NCBI RefSeq assembly: GCF_000296215.2
Contig: NZ_CP013949.1
Location: 4,519,501 to 4,583,500, forward strand
Direction of reading: 5' to 3'
Origin: Bradyrhizobium sp. CCGE-LA001
GTDB lineage: Bacteria; Pseudomonadota; Alphaproteobacteria; Rhizobiales; Xanthobacteraceae
DNA: 64,000 nt
Shown here in pieces: positions 39,421 to 48,333 of this stretch (positions within the stretch are counted from its first letter, which is position 1; the number at the start of each line of letters is the position of its first letter). The position numbers were made by a program, and so were the translations under genes. Below the pieces are notes generated by a model. It was not told the origin of the DNA. It searched no databases and worked only from the letters and a program-made list of their open reading frames with translations.

Positions 39421-40737
39421 ATGACGTTGCGGATTTTCGACCCGAACCGGCGTGAGCTCTTGGCGGGCATTGCCAGTGGACTTGGCGCCTCGGCCGCCGG
39501 CTTGATTGCCGGTGGCGCCGGCCCGCTCGTGACCGCCCAGCTCGCCCTGCAGGCCAGGCCCGCCACGCTGGCTCTGAGGCCGGGTCAGCCGCCTACACCA
39601 ATCTGGGAGCTGGCCGCCGCAAGCCATTTGGGGAGCGTCCGCCTCAAGCGGGGCGACCGCTGCGAAGTGGTGTTTCGGAACGAGCTGCCTGTGCCGCTTG
39701 CCCCAGTGTGGTACGGCCTGAACGGCCCGGCCACGTCCGATCCGCTGCGGGGGCGCGCGCCGACGACTCCAAATACGACCGAAACATCAATTCTTTCAAT
39801 ATCTAACGCAGGAACTCTGCTGGCCGACTTCCGGCTCTTCGAAGACGGCCTGAAGCAGCCTGCACGCCCGCTGCCGATCATCGCCGAAGAGACGAGCCGC
39901 CCAGCCGTCGACCGTGACGAGGTTCTGCTGATCGAGGAATGGCGCCTGCGGCCGGATGGCACCGCCGTGCCGCCGGGCCGGGACGCAAAGGACACGACGG
40001 CGCTCTACACGATCAACGGACAGACTTCATTCGAACTCTCAGCGACGGGCCATCAGCGGCTCCGGCTGCGCTTCATCAACGGCTCGCAACGCTCTGTCCT
40101 GGCAATCAAATTGGAGAGCCACGAGGTTCGCGTCATGGCCCTGGACGGGCAGCCGGCCGAGCCGTTTCCGGCCCGCAACGGCGCCGTGGTGCTGGCGCCG
40201 GGCGCACGCGCCGACGCATTTGTGAATGCGGCCACGTCAGCCTCTTTCCTGCTGCATGACGGCAAGGAGGCGCGCCAGGTCGGAAGCCTCGCGATCACCG
40301 GCCCGGCAGAACGGCGCGCGCCGTTGGCCGCGCCACAGCCGCTCCCATCGAACGGTCTCCCCGAGACGCTCGATCTGAGAAGCGCCCTGCGGTTCGATGT
40401 CGCGCTCGGCGCGACTGACGCCGGTTGGATAGGCCCCGCGAATTTTTCGACCGCGTCCGCCCCTGCCTTCCGCGCTAAGGCGGGCCGCACCATCGTGCTG
40501 GCCCTGAAGAACCCCGCCCCCGTCACGACCGTGTTCCACCTTCACGGCCACCATTTCCGCCTGCTCGACAAACTCGACGACGGCTGGAAGCCCTACTGGC
40601 TCGACACGCTCGCCGTCGAGCCGGGCCAGACCCAGCGCATCGCATTCGCGGCAACCTTCCCCGGACGATGGCTCCTCGAATCGGTCGTGACCGATTGGGC
40701 CGCGCCGCGCCTGGTGCGCTGGTACGCGGTGGAGTGA
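39421..40737 (+). CDS. Multicopper-oxidase-fold protein with degenerate copper sites
   Basis: A 438-residue protein with the three-cupredoxin layout of multicopper oxidases. The N-terminus MTLRIFDPNRRELLAGIASG has a twin-Arg (Tat) signal, indicating export of a folded protein. Only the HLHGHHF motif at residues 373-379 is kept. The usual WHG site reads WYGLNG, the second His pair is replaced (GTLLADFRLF), and the C-terminal HCHxxxH segment reads LLESVVTDWAAP. Copper-dependent oxidation is therefore unlikely; similar loss is known in SufI/FtsP. I chose the ATG at 39421; the frame from 39319 is unsupported. It converges with the nnr gene 4 bases away. Confidence 0.85.
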   Translation: MTLRIFDPNRRELLAGIASGLGASAAGLIAGGAGPLVTAQLALQARPATLALRPGQPPTPIWELAAASHLGSVRLKRGDRCEVVFRNELPVPLAPVWYGLNGPATSDPLRGRAPTTPNTTETSILSISNAGTLLADFRLFEDGLKQPARPLPIIAEETSRPAVDRDEVLLIEEWRLRPDGTAVPPGRDAKDTTALYTINGQTSFELSATGHQRLRLRFINGSQRSVLAIKLESHEVRVMALDGQPAEPFPARNGAVVLAPGARADAFVNAATSASFLLHDGKEARQVGSLAITGPAERRAPLAAPQPLPSNGLPETLDLRSALRFDVALGATDAGWIGPANFSTASAPAFRAKAGRTIVLALKNPAPVTTVFHLHGHHFRLLDKLDDGWKPYWLDTLAVEPGQTQRIAFAATFPGRWLLESVVTDWAAPRLVRWYAVE

Positions 40738-40741
40738 GCTC

Positions 40742-42241
40742 TCAGTACTCCACCCCAAGCGCGTCATAGATCCGCCGGTGCACGGCCGGCAGCGTCTCGG
40801 TGAGGTCTTCGGCAATCAGACCCGGCCCCGCTTCACTTGCCGACTCGCCGTGCATCCACACGCCGATGCTGGCGGCGTCGAAGGCCGGTACGCCCTGAGC
40901 CAGCAGCCCAGCGATGATGCCGGAGAGCACGTCGCCGGCGCCGGCGGTCGCAAGCCAGGGCGGCGCGTTGGCGGCGATGGTGGCGCGGCCATCGGGGGCG
41001 GCGATGGTGGTATCCGGCCCCTTCAGCAGCACGACGGCACCAGAGCGCTCGGCGGCGGCGCGCACGCGCTCGAGCTTCGAGCGGCCCGGATATTTGTTGC
41101 TGAGGTCCGAGAACAGGCGCGGAAACTCGCCCTCGTGCGGGGTCAGCACCACCGCATGGTCGTGCGAGGACTTGATCGATTCGAACAGCCGCTCGGGCTT
41201 GGCCGCAAAGCTCGTCAGCGCATCCGCATCCAGCACCACGTGCCGCCGCGCGGTCAGCGCGGTATGGACGAAGTCGCAAGTCCGCTCGCCCACCCCCGCG
41301 CCGGGACCGATGATGCAGGTGTTGTAGCGCTTGTCGCCGAGCAGCTCGCCGAACTCGACCGCAGTGTCGACGGCGCGGACCATCACCGCGGTCAGCGCGC
41401 CCGCATTGATTGCGAGTGCATCGCGCGGGCTCGCCAGCGTCACCAGGCCCGCCCCGGCCCGCAGCGCCCCGCGCGCGGCGAGCCGCGCAGCGCCAGTCGC
41501 GGCTGCATCGCCGGAGACGGCCAGCACATGACCGCGCGAAAATTTGTGGCCGTCGATGCGCGGCACCGGAAAGGTGGCGCCCCAGAAGTCCGGATCGTTC
41601 TCGAAGAGCTGCGGCGCAATCTCGTCCAGCACGCTGGCGTCGATGCCGATGTCGGCAACGCGCACGCGGCCGCAATGCATGCGGCCGGGCAGCAACAGAT
41701 GCGCCGGCTTCTTGCGGAAGAAGGTGACGGTCTCGGCGGCGTCCACCGCAACTCCCATGACAGCGGCGCTGGTGCCGTTGATGCCGCTCGGCAGGTCGAC
41801 GGCCAAAACCGGCGCGCCGTTGGCGTTGATCGCCTCGATCATCGCGCGCGCCTCGCCATCGACGGGACGGCTGAGGCCCGCGCCGAACAGCGCGTCGATG
41901 ATCAGCGCGGGCCGTCCGATCGCCTGCGGATTGAACGGCAGCACCGGTTGCTTCCAGCCGCGCGCGGCTGATGCGGCATCGCCCTGGAGCTGGTCGCGCT
42001 CGCACATCAGGATCACCGAAACCTCGCGCCCCTGGGCGGCGAGCTCGGCGGCCGCGACGAAACCATCGCCGCCATTGTTGCCGGGGCCCGCCACGATCAG
42101 GATCGGCCCCTCCTCCACCAGCACATGGGCGGCCTCGGCGACGGCCTGGCCGGCGCTGAGCATCAGCTTGAAGCCGGGCGTGCCTGCCGCGATACTGAGC
42201 TGATCGGCGCGCTGCATTTCAGCGGTGGTCAGAACTTCCAT
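40742..42241 (-). CDS. nnr: Bifunctional NAD(P)H-hydrate repair enzyme
   Basis: A 499-residue cytoplasmic repair enzyme for hydrated NADH/NADPH. The N-terminal half is the epimerase (YjeF-N type) with VAGPGNNGGDGFVAA and VDLPSGING. The C-terminal half is the ADP- or ATP-dependent dehydratase with VLTPHEGEFPRLF and the nucleotide-binding TAGAGDVLSGIIAGL. The ATG at 42239-42241 (MEVLTTAEM) has GGGAAG upstream; MDQGSG from 42259 is an alternative. It is divergent from glnB. Confidence 0.95.
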   Translation of the reverse strand: MEVLTTAEMQRADQLSIAAGTPGFKLMLSAGQAVAEAAHVLVEEGPILIVAGPGNNGGDGFVAAAELAAQGREVSVILMCERDQLQGDAASAARGWKQPVLPFNPQAIGRPALIIDALFGAGLSRPVDGEARAMIEAINANGAPVLAVDLPSGINGTSAAVMGVAVDAAETVTFFRKKPAHLLLPGRMHCGRVRVADIGIDASVLDEIAPQLFENDPDFWGATFPVPRIDGHKFSRGHVLAVSGDAAATGAARLAARGALRAGAGLVTLASPRDALAINAGALTAVMVRAVDTAVEFGELLGDKRYNTCIIGPGAGVGERTCDFVHTALTARRHVVLDADALTSFAAKPERLFESIKSSHDHAVVLTPHEGEFPRLFSDLSNKYPGRSKLERVRAAAERSGAVVLLKGPDTTIAAPDGRATIAANAPPWLATAGAGDVLSGIIAGLLAQGVPAFDAASIGVWMHGESASEAGPGLIAEDLTETLPAVHRRIYDALGVEY

Positions 42242-42273
42242 GCCACTTCCCTGGTCCAAACGCCTTTACAACA

Positions 42274-42288
42274 GGCACGATCCGTGCC
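42274..42288. promoter_or_regulatory. 15-base perfect palindrome between nnr and glnB
   Basis: GGCACG-ATC-CGTGCC lies 33 bases upstream of the nnr start. It has the size of an operator half-site pair but matches no binding site I recognise. Confidence 0.3.
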
Positions 42289-42435
42289 GTCCCACCCCCG
42301 GGAAACACCGTTCTGCACACATATTGAACCGTTTGCCTATTTCGTAGTCTTCGGTATTTTGTATCGGTCGGCGCCACCTATCAGAGATGCTCGTTAAAAG
42401 GCTGATAACGCTCCAATAATCAGGGCATTTGCAAC

Positions 42436-42453
42436 TTGGCATAGACCCTGCTT
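42436..42453 (+). promoter_or_regulatory. Sigma-54-type promoter of glnB
   Basis: TTGGCATAGACCCTGCTT contains the diagnostic GG-N10-GC pair of RpoN (-24/-12) promoters, about 170 bases upstream of the glnB start. In Bradyrhizobium, glnB is known to have tandem promoters, one of them RpoN- and NtrC-dependent, which this fits. Confidence 0.7.
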
Positions 42454-42621
42454 TCGAGGAAGCCGCTTCGGTTCGTCGTGCTCACTGGCGTGTATCAGGG
42501 TGTGGCCGGCCGCGGCCGGGCTGGTCAGGCATCCCGGTATAGCGAAGACAAGATCGTGCGTTCAAGAAGGCGCATCCTGACGAAGACGTTGCTATTTGAT
42601 CGAAAGGCCGGGAGGCGCGCA

Positions 42622-42960
42622 GTGAAAAAAATCGAAGCCATCATCAAGCCATTCAAGCTCGACGAGGTGAAGGAAGCGCTTCAGGAGGTCGGCCTTCAGG
42701 GCATCACCGTCACCGAAGCCAAGGGCTTCGGACGGCAGAAGGGTCACGCCGAGCTCTACCGCGGCGCAGAATACATCGTCGACTTCCTGCCCAAGGTGAA
42801 GATCGAGATCGTGATCGGCGACGATCTGGTCGAGCGTGCCATCGACGCGATCCGCCGCGCCGCGCAGACCGGACGCATCGGCGACGGCAAGATCTTCGTC
42901 TCCAACGTCGAAGAGGCGATCCGCATCCGAACCGGCGAATCCGGGCTGGACGCTATCTGA
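42622..42960 (+). CDS. glnB: Nitrogen regulatory protein PII
   Basis: A 112-residue PII signal protein that senses 2-oxoglutarate and ATP/ADP and controls glutamine synthetase adenylylation and NtrBC. The GTG start at 42622 is preceded by GGGAGG and gives the standard length. Tyr51, the uridylylation site, lies in YRGAEYIVDF in the T-loop, and the GRIGDGKIFV segment is the B-loop signature. It is followed by glnA in the same direction, 150 bases on, with a sigma-54-type promoter upstream. Confidence 0.98.
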   Translation: MKKIEAIIKPFKLDEVKEALQEVGLQGITVTEAKGFGRQKGHAELYRGAEYIVDFLPKVKIEIVIGDDLVERAIDAIRRAAQTGRIGDGKIFVSNVEEAIRIRTGESGLDAI

Positions 42961-43110
42961 GCCGGGTGCTATCCCGCATTTTGCGACACTCTGAAAGAAA
43001 AAAGGCTGCTTCGGCGGCCTGATTTCGTTTGTGCGGTTGCGCCAACTCGCCGAAAGCGAGAACGAATCTGCTCATCTGGAAACCGACCCGCAGAGCCAAA
43101 AGGGGTATGC

Positions 43111-44520
43111 ATGAAGACCGCCAAAGACGTCCTGAAATCGATCAAGGACAACGACGTCAAATACGTCGACCTGCGCTTCACCGATCCGCGCGGCAAGTGG
43201 CAGCACGTCACGTTCGACGTCAGCATGATCGATGAGGACATTTTCGCCGAAGGGACGATGTTCGACGGTTCCTCGATTGCCGGGTGGAAGGCGATCAACG
43301 AGTCCGACATGTGCCTGATGCCCGATCCGGTGACCGCGACGATCGATCCGTTCTTCGCCGAGACCACGATGGTCATCACCTGCGACGTGCTCGAGCCCAC
43401 CACCGGCGAGCCCTACAACCGCGACCCCCGCGGCATCGCCAAGAAGGCGGAAGCCATGGTGAAGTCGATGGGCGTGGGCGACAGCGTGTTCGTCGGCCCG
43501 GAAGCCGAGTTCTTCGTGTTCGACGACGTGCGCTATTCGGCCGACCCCTACAAGACCGGCTTCCGCCTCGACTCATCGGAGCTGCCGACCAACTCCGACA
43601 CCGAATATGAAGGCGGCAATCTCGGCCACCGCATCCGCACCAAGGGCGGCTACTTCCCCGTCCCGCCGCAGGACTCGGTGCAGGACATGCGCTCGGAAAT
43701 GCTCGGCGCCATGGCCAAGATGGGCGTCAAGGTCGAGAAGCATCACCACGAGGTCGCTTCCGCCCAGCACGAGCTCGGCATGAAGTTCGACACGCTGACG
43801 CTGATGGCCGACCACATGCAGATCTACAAGTACTGCATCCATCAGGTCGCGCACATCTACGGCAAGACCGCGACCTTCATGCCGAAGCCGATCTATGGCG
43901 ACAACGGCTCGGGCATGCATGTGCACCAGTCGATCTGGAAGGACGGCAAGCCGGTGTTCGCCGGCAACAAATATGCCGACCTCTCCGAGACCTGCCTCCA
44001 CTACATCGGCGGCATCATCAAGCATGCCAAGGCGATCAACGCCTTCACCAACCCGTCGACCAACTCCTACAAGCGTCTGGTCCCGGGCTATGAGGCCCCC
44101 GTGCTGCTCGCCTATTCCGCGCGCAACCGCTCGGCCTCCTGCCGCATCCCCTACACCGCTTCGCCGAAGGCAAAGCGCGTCGAGGTGCGCTTCCCCGATC
44201 CGATGGCCAACCCCTATCTCGGCTTTGCCGCGATGCTGATGGCCGGCCTCGACGGCATCAAGAACAAGATCGATCCGGGTCCGGCGATGGACAAGGACCT
44301 CTACGATCTGCCGAAGGAAGAGCTGAAGCAGATCCCGACGGTGTGCGGTTCACTGCGCGAGGCGCTCGAAAACCTCGACAAGGACCGCGGCTTCCTCAAG
44401 GCCGGCGGCGTGTTCGACGACGACTTCATCGATGCCTATATCGAGCTGAAGATGACCGAAGTCGCCCGCTTCGAGATGACCCCGCACCCGGTCGAGTTCG
44501 AGATGTACTATTCGAACTAA
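43111..44520 (+). CDS. glnA: Glutamine synthetase, type I
   Basis: A 469-residue dodecameric enzyme that makes glutamine from glutamate and ammonia. The N-terminal MFDGSSIAGW loop, the ATP and metal segment GPEAEFFVFD, and NGSGMHVHQS are typical of GSI. Tyr398 in LYDLPKEE is the adenylylation site used for nitrogen-dependent inactivation. GlnB upstream is its regulator. A small stem (AGGCTGC / GCGGCCT) at about 43001-43021 lies between glnB and glnA. A strong terminator ends the gene. Confidence 0.99.
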   Translation: MKTAKDVLKSIKDNDVKYVDLRFTDPRGKWQHVTFDVSMIDEDIFAEGTMFDGSSIAGWKAINESDMCLMPDPVTATIDPFFAETTMVITCDVLEPTTGEPYNRDPRGIAKKAEAMVKSMGVGDSVFVGPEAEFFVFDDVRYSADPYKTGFRLDSSELPTNSDTEYEGGNLGHRIRTKGGYFPVPPQDSVQDMRSEMLGAMAKMGVKVEKHHHEVASAQHELGMKFDTLTLMADHMQIYKYCIHQVAHIYGKTATFMPKPIYGDNGSGMHVHQSIWKDGKPVFAGNKYADLSETCLHYIGGIIKHAKAINAFTNPSTNSYKRLVPGYEAPVLLAYSARNRSASCRIPYTASPKAKRVEVRFPDPMANPYLGFAAMLMAGLDGIKNKIDPGPAMDKDLYDLPKEELKQIPTVCGSLREALENLDKDRGFLKAGGVFDDDFIDAYIELKMTEVARFEMTPHPVEFEMYYSN

Positions 44521-44545
44521 GCGGTTCGAACTTTCTGCAACAAGC

Positions 44546-44574
44546 AAAAGGCGCTTCCGATGGAAGCGCCTTTT
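44546..44574 (+). terminator. Terminator of glnA
   Basis: AAAAGGCGCTTCC pairs perfectly with GGAAGCGCCTTTT around a 3-base loop, 26 bases past the glnA stop, with a T-rich tail. Confidence 0.95.
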
Positions 44575-44866
44575 CATTTTGCCAGCGATGAATTCGATCG
44601 CTCTGCGCGTCGACGATTCAAACGCAATCGACAGAATGGGCTCGCGCAGCCGTCAGCTTTCGTTCTGCATCTGACTCCACTTCGTTCTCAAAGAACAAAT
44701 CAGAGCCGCAAAATTCGAGGCGGAGCAATTCCTACTGATTGGTTTACTCGGCTCGAAATATGGACATTGGGCGAAACGACGAATGCGGCCGGTCCAACAC
44801 GGAGTCACATGTCCGCCGAAGCCATTAGCGAGGCGAAAGCAAGCTTGAGTCCTTCTGCGGAGGGAA
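44575..44866. other. Non-coding stretch after the glnA terminator
   Basis: About 290 bases with no convincing gene on either strand and a less GC-rich composition than the flanking genes. A 112-residue open frame on the plus strand (44560-44898) starts inside the terminator and ends in a repeat, so it is not accepted. Confidence 0.5.
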
Positions 44867-44896
44867 GGATTGCTTCGCTGCGCTCGCAAGGACGAT
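44867..44896. repeat. Half copy of foldback repeat family 1
   Basis: GGATTGCTTCGCTGCGCTCG and the following CAAGGACG match the right arm of the repeats at 27759 and 52522. The left arm is not present at its expected distance, so this is a truncated copy. Confidence 0.6.
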
Positions 44897-44931
44897 AGGG
44901 AGAGAGCGCCTTAGCCTTCTCTTGTGCCCCG

Positions 44932-45049
44932 GACGCAGCGCAGCGTCTCTTCGACGGTGCGCTGCAGAGCCGGGGCCCATGTGGCGGCGGTGTACAGGTC
45001 CCGTCTCTGCGCATCAGCGCAAGAACGCCGCTGCGTGTCCGGCACACGA
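44932..45049. repeat. Imperfect foldback repeat (family 4)
   Basis: Two arms fold back on each other: GTGCCCCGGACGCAGCGCAG with CGCTGCGTGTCCGGCACACG, and GCGCTGCAGAGCCGGGGCC with GGTCCCGTCTCTGCGCATCAGCGC. The span is about 118 bases and ends just before the glutamine amidotransferase gene at 45057. Minus-strand transcripts would carry it as a 3' hairpin. Confidence 0.65.
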
Positions 45050-45056
45050 ACGTGCC

Positions 45057-45830
45057 CTACGCCGCCGCCTTCTGCCGCGCGACCAGCGCCTCGCCGAAGG
45101 CTTCGAACAGCTTGCGGTTGATGGGATTGTGCTGCGGGTCGTACTCCGCGTGCCATTGCACGCCGAGCGCGAAGGTCGGAGCTTCCGCGATGCGGATCGC
45201 TTCGATGGTGCCGTCCTCGGCGATGCCTTCGATCAGCACGCGCTTGCCGGGCTCCAGGATGCCCTGGCCATGCAGCGAATTGACCCGGATCCTCTGGCAG
45301 CCGAGCAGTTGCGCGAACGCGCCGCCCGGGGTCAGGTCGACATCGTGGCGGTCGGCGAACACCACAGTCGGATCGGGATGGATCTCGCCGTTCTCCAGCC
45401 GGGGCATGCGATGGTTGATGCGGCCGGGGATTTCGCGGATCTCGGGATGCAGCGAGCCGCCGAAGGCAACGTTCATCTCCTGAAGGCCGCGGCAGATGCC
45501 GAACAGCGGGATGCCGCGGGCGACGCAGGCCATCGAGAGCGCCAGCGCGACCTCGTCGCGGTGGATATCGTAGGGCTCGTGCTTCTCGCAAGGATCGACG
45601 TTGAAACGGGTCGGATGCACGTTGGCGCGGGCGCCAGTGAGGATAATGCCGTCGACGGTATCGAGCAGCGCCCCGATATCGGTGATGTCAGGGGAGCCCG
45701 CAAACATCACCGGCAAGCCGCCGGAGACCTCGGCCACGGCGCGCAGGTTTCGCTCGCCGACCATCTGGACCTGAAATCGATTTTCGACGCGATGGGCATT
45801 CCCGATCACGCCGACGACCGGCTTTCTCAT
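45057..45830 (-). CDS. Class I glutamine amidotransferase-like hydrolase (PuuD-like)
   Basis: A 257-residue cytoplasmic hydrolase of the peptidase C26 group. The Cys-His-Glu triad is visible: Cys113 in LFGICRG, His227 and Glu229 in GVQWHAEYDP. Full-length similarity is to gamma-glutamyl-GABA hydrolase PuuD, which removes the gamma-glutamyl group in putrescine breakdown, but no other puu genes are nearby, so the substrate is uncertain. I chose the ATG at 45828-45830 (MRKPVVGVIGN). Confidence 0.85.
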   Translation of the reverse strand: MRKPVVGVIGNAHRVENRFQVQMVGERNLRAVAEVSGGLPVMFAGSPDITDIGALLDTVDGIILTGARANVHPTRFNVDPCEKHEPYDIHRDEVALALSMACVARGIPLFGICRGLQEMNVAFGGSLHPEIREIPGRINHRMPRLENGEIHPDPTVVFADRHDVDLTPGGAFAQLLGCQRIRVNSLHGQGILEPGKRVLIEGIAEDGTIEAIRIAEAPTFALGVQWHAEYDPQHNPINRKLFEAFGEALVARQKAAA

Positions 45831-45922
45831 CTGTCGTTCCGCGCCTCCTGCGGTGAGAAGATTCTCCAAACATGCCCCTGGGATGGAACAAATTCAACAG
45901 AAGCAAGCGCGGGACGGCAATG

Positions 45923-46639
45923 CTATTTTCGCGCAAATGCCTCCCGGGCCTCCACCCCGCCTTCGAGGGGCAGGCCGGCGGCTTTCAGCGCGGTTGCCGC
46001 TGCCTCGCCCGGCACGGCCAGCCAGGGCAATCTCGCTTCGATCCCACGCGTGACCGGCTCACCGAGCGCGCCGCCGAAATCGATCGGCCAGAACCCGTTG
46101 GGCACCGCCTCGGCGGTGAGGCCGCGGATCGCGTAGCCGTCGCCCAGGATCGCCCCTGCATGGTCGGCCGCGACAAGGCGCGCGCTGTTGGGGTCCTTGA
46201 GATCGCCAAAGCTGACGAGCACCGGGATGAGCTCGCCCTGCACCGGGACAATGCCCGCCTGCCGGCTCATGTCCTTGAACGACACGCGGCTGCCGCGGGC
46301 GGCGCCATAGGCGCGCAGCGCGACATAGTTGATGTCGTCGAGGTCGAGCTTGGCGCCCTGCTGGTGCGCCAGCAATGCGACGAGGTTCTTGCCTTTGTCT
46401 CGGTCTTGGCTGAGGTCGACGAACACAGCCTCCCCGCGCATCGTGGTGCGGCCGCTGCGGTTGTAGTTGCGATCGGGCACGACGGCGAGAATGCCCGACC
46501 CGGTCTTGATCCCGTCAGGCGTCGTCACCTCGACCGTCAGGCGGTATTTGTGGTCCGGCCGGTTGATCCGGATCTGGTCGCCGCCGACGAGCAAGGCCAG
46601 AAGCCCGAGCAGACCGGCCCACTTGCTGATGAAACTCAA
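45923..46639 (-). CDS. Conserved hypothetical protein with N-terminal membrane anchor
   Basis: A 238-residue protein that appears to use a TTG start (46637-46639), because GGGGGG lies 5 bases upstream and the following residues form a signal or anchor helix (FISKWAGLLGLLALLVG). The mature part has a beta-rich look (YRLTVEVTTPDGIKTGSGIL, RGEAVFVDLSQDRDKGKNL) and an abundance of Gly and Asp. A frame open to 46762 would add 41 poorly conserved basic residues. I do not recognise a domain. It is divergent from the AI-2E-type permease gene. Confidence 0.65.
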   Translation of the reverse strand: MSFISKWAGLLGLLALLVGGDQIRINRPDHKYRLTVEVTTPDGIKTGSGILAVVPDRNYNRSGRTTMRGEAVFVDLSQDRDKGKNLVALLAHQQGAKLDLDDINYVALRAYGAARGSRVSFKDMSRQAGIVPVQGELIPVLVSFGDLKDPNSARLVAADHAGAILGDGYAIRGLTAEAVPNGFWPIDFGGALGEPVTRGIEARLPWLAVPGEAAATALKAAGLPLEGGVEAREAFARK

Positions 46640-46776
46640 TTGCCCCCCACTTTCTTCTTTCGCACCGCTCTGCACCGTTCGCGCGGCAGCGTCAAACCGG
46701 CGCGTTGCCGCTCTTGATCGGAAGCGCGTTTGTCGAAAGAGTGCCCGGATTGCAGCTACCAAAGACAGGATACGAT

Positions 46777-47928
46777 GTGACCTTTCCCGCAGATGAACGG
46801 CCCCGTTCCCGTGCCGACCTCGCTCGCGATCAGGCCTGGGCGATCTCGGTCGGAGGCATCGGTATCGTGCTGTTCACGGCCATGCTGCTGTTCAGCTGGT
46901 ATTTTGCTCCCACCCTGCTGCTGATCTTCACCGGCATGCTGCTCGGTGTCGGCCTCAACGCGCTGACGGGCGCGCTGGGCCGCCGCGTGCCCCTGCCGCA
47001 TCCGGTCCGCCTCGCGATCGTCTGCACCGCCCTTGCCCTGATGCTTGCCGGCGTTGGCTATCTCGGCGGCGCCACCATCGCCGAGCAGGCTTCGCTGCTG
47101 AGCAAGACCATCAAATCGCAGATCACCAATGTCCGCGGCTTCCTCGAGAACCACGGCATCGACACCAGCTTCTTCGATCTCGGCAATGCCGCGCCTGAAT
47201 CATCCATCGATACGCCGGCAGCCCCGACGCCCGCACCAGCGGCGTCCTCGCGCGGCGCGCTGCCTAGCGCAGGCGCCCTCGCCTCCAGCGGCGGTGCGAT
47301 CGTGAGCCAGACTTTCAAGCTGCTGCTCGGCACCATCCATGGTGTCGGAAACATATTCATCGTGCTGTTCCTGGGGCTCGCCTTCGCCGCCCAGCCCAGC
47401 GTCTATCATGACGGCCTGTTGTTCCTGGCGCCGGTCAGACATCGCACCCGCGTCAGGCTCATCATCGATCGTATCAGCGAGACGCTGGAGCGTTGGTTGA
47501 TCGCGCAGATCACGGTCATGCTGGCGGTCGGCGCCGTGACCTGGATCGGCCTCGCCATCATCGGCATCCCCGGCGCGTTCATCCTGGGGATCCAGGCCGG
47601 CCTGCTCGCCTTCATCCCGACCGTCGGCGCCATCATCGCCGGCGTCATCGTGGTGCTTGCGAGCCTTGCTTCGGGCTGGATCGCGGCGCTGTCGGCGTTT
47701 CTCCTCTTCATGGGCGTCCACGCCATGGAGAGCTACGTGCTGACGCCGATCCTGCAGCGCCAGGCGCTGGACATACCGCCGGCCACGCTGTTCGCGTTCC
47801 AGATCCTGCTCGGCGTCGTGTTCGGCATCTGGGGCCTTGCGCTGGCGCTGCCTCTGGTCGCCATCGCCAAGGTCATCATCGACCACTTCAAGACGTATGA
47901 GGCGTCGCCTCTGGCAGAAGCGGCATGA
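46777..47928 (+). CDS. AI-2E family (PerM-type) membrane permease
   Basis: A 383-residue multi-pass membrane protein of the AI-2E/PerM transporter family. Hydrophobic segments cover about residues 20-60, 70-95, 185-210, 255-325 and 340-370. The GIPGAFILGIQAGLLAFIPT segment and the C-terminal YVLTPILQRQALDIPPA are typical of the family. A Pro/Ala/Ser-rich insert (about residues 140-170) lies between the helices. I chose the GTG at 46777-46779, which has AGGA upstream; the frame begins with TTG at 46705. The transported molecule is unknown. Confidence 0.85.
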   Translation: MTFPADERPRSRADLARDQAWAISVGGIGIVLFTAMLLFSWYFAPTLLLIFTGMLLGVGLNALTGALGRRVPLPHPVRLAIVCTALALMLAGVGYLGGATIAEQASLLSKTIKSQITNVRGFLENHGIDTSFFDLGNAAPESSIDTPAAPTPAPAASSRGALPSAGALASSGGAIVSQTFKLLLGTIHGVGNIFIVLFLGLAFAAQPSVYHDGLLFLAPVRHRTRVRLIIDRISETLERWLIAQITVMLAVGAVTWIGLAIIGIPGAFILGIQAGLLAFIPTVGAIIAGVIVVLASLASGWIAALSAFLLFMGVHAMESYVLTPILQRQALDIPPATLFAFQILLGVVFGIWGLALALPLVAIAKVIIDHFKTYEASPLAEAA

Positions 47929-47934
47929 ATCAGC

Positions 47935-48231
47935 TCAGCTCGTCAGCACGGTCTCGGTGTGCTCGACCTCCGGCGGCGCGGCAAAATACTGGCCGACGAG
48001 GCCGCGCCATTCTGTGAAGTTCTCGGAACCGCGGAAATCGACGGTGTGGTTTTCCAGCGTCGCCCACTTCACCATCAGCCGGTATCGCTGCGGCTTCTCG
48101 ATCGATTTGTGCAGCTCGAAGCCGTGAAAACCCTTGGCTCGGCCGAAGGCGGCCTTGGCCTTGGCAACGGCGGCCTCAAAGTCCTTCTCGCTGCCCGGCT
48201 TGACGTCGATTTGCGCGATCTCGGTGATCAT
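47935..48231 (-). CDS. Antibiotic biosynthesis monooxygenase (ABM) domain protein
   Basis: A 98-residue single-domain protein of the ABM ferredoxin-like fold. ITEIAQIDVKPGSEKDFEAAV and the following strand-helix order, GFHGFELHKSIEKPQRYRLMVKWATLENH, match small quinol-monooxygenase or haem-degrading relatives. Without a partner gene its actual reaction is unknown; many members of the family act on small aromatic compounds. It converges tail to tail with the permease gene, 6 bases apart. Confidence 0.85.
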   Translation of the reverse strand: MITEIAQIDVKPGSEKDFEAAVAKAKAAFGRAKGFHGFELHKSIEKPQRYRLMVKWATLENHTVDFRGSENFTEWRGLVGQYFAAPPEVEHTETVLTS

Positions 48232-48333
48232 CGGTTTCCACCCATTCTTGTTCGATGGGCGTATCTACCGCAGCCGGCGCAAAAGAAGAAGGCGCCGAAA
48301 CGGCACCCTGCCCGGCCGAAAAACGCAGATCAC

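Noticed and set aside
44560..44898. A 112-residue frame after glnA
   Set aside because: Starts inside the glnA terminator and ends in a repeat; composition is not protein-like.
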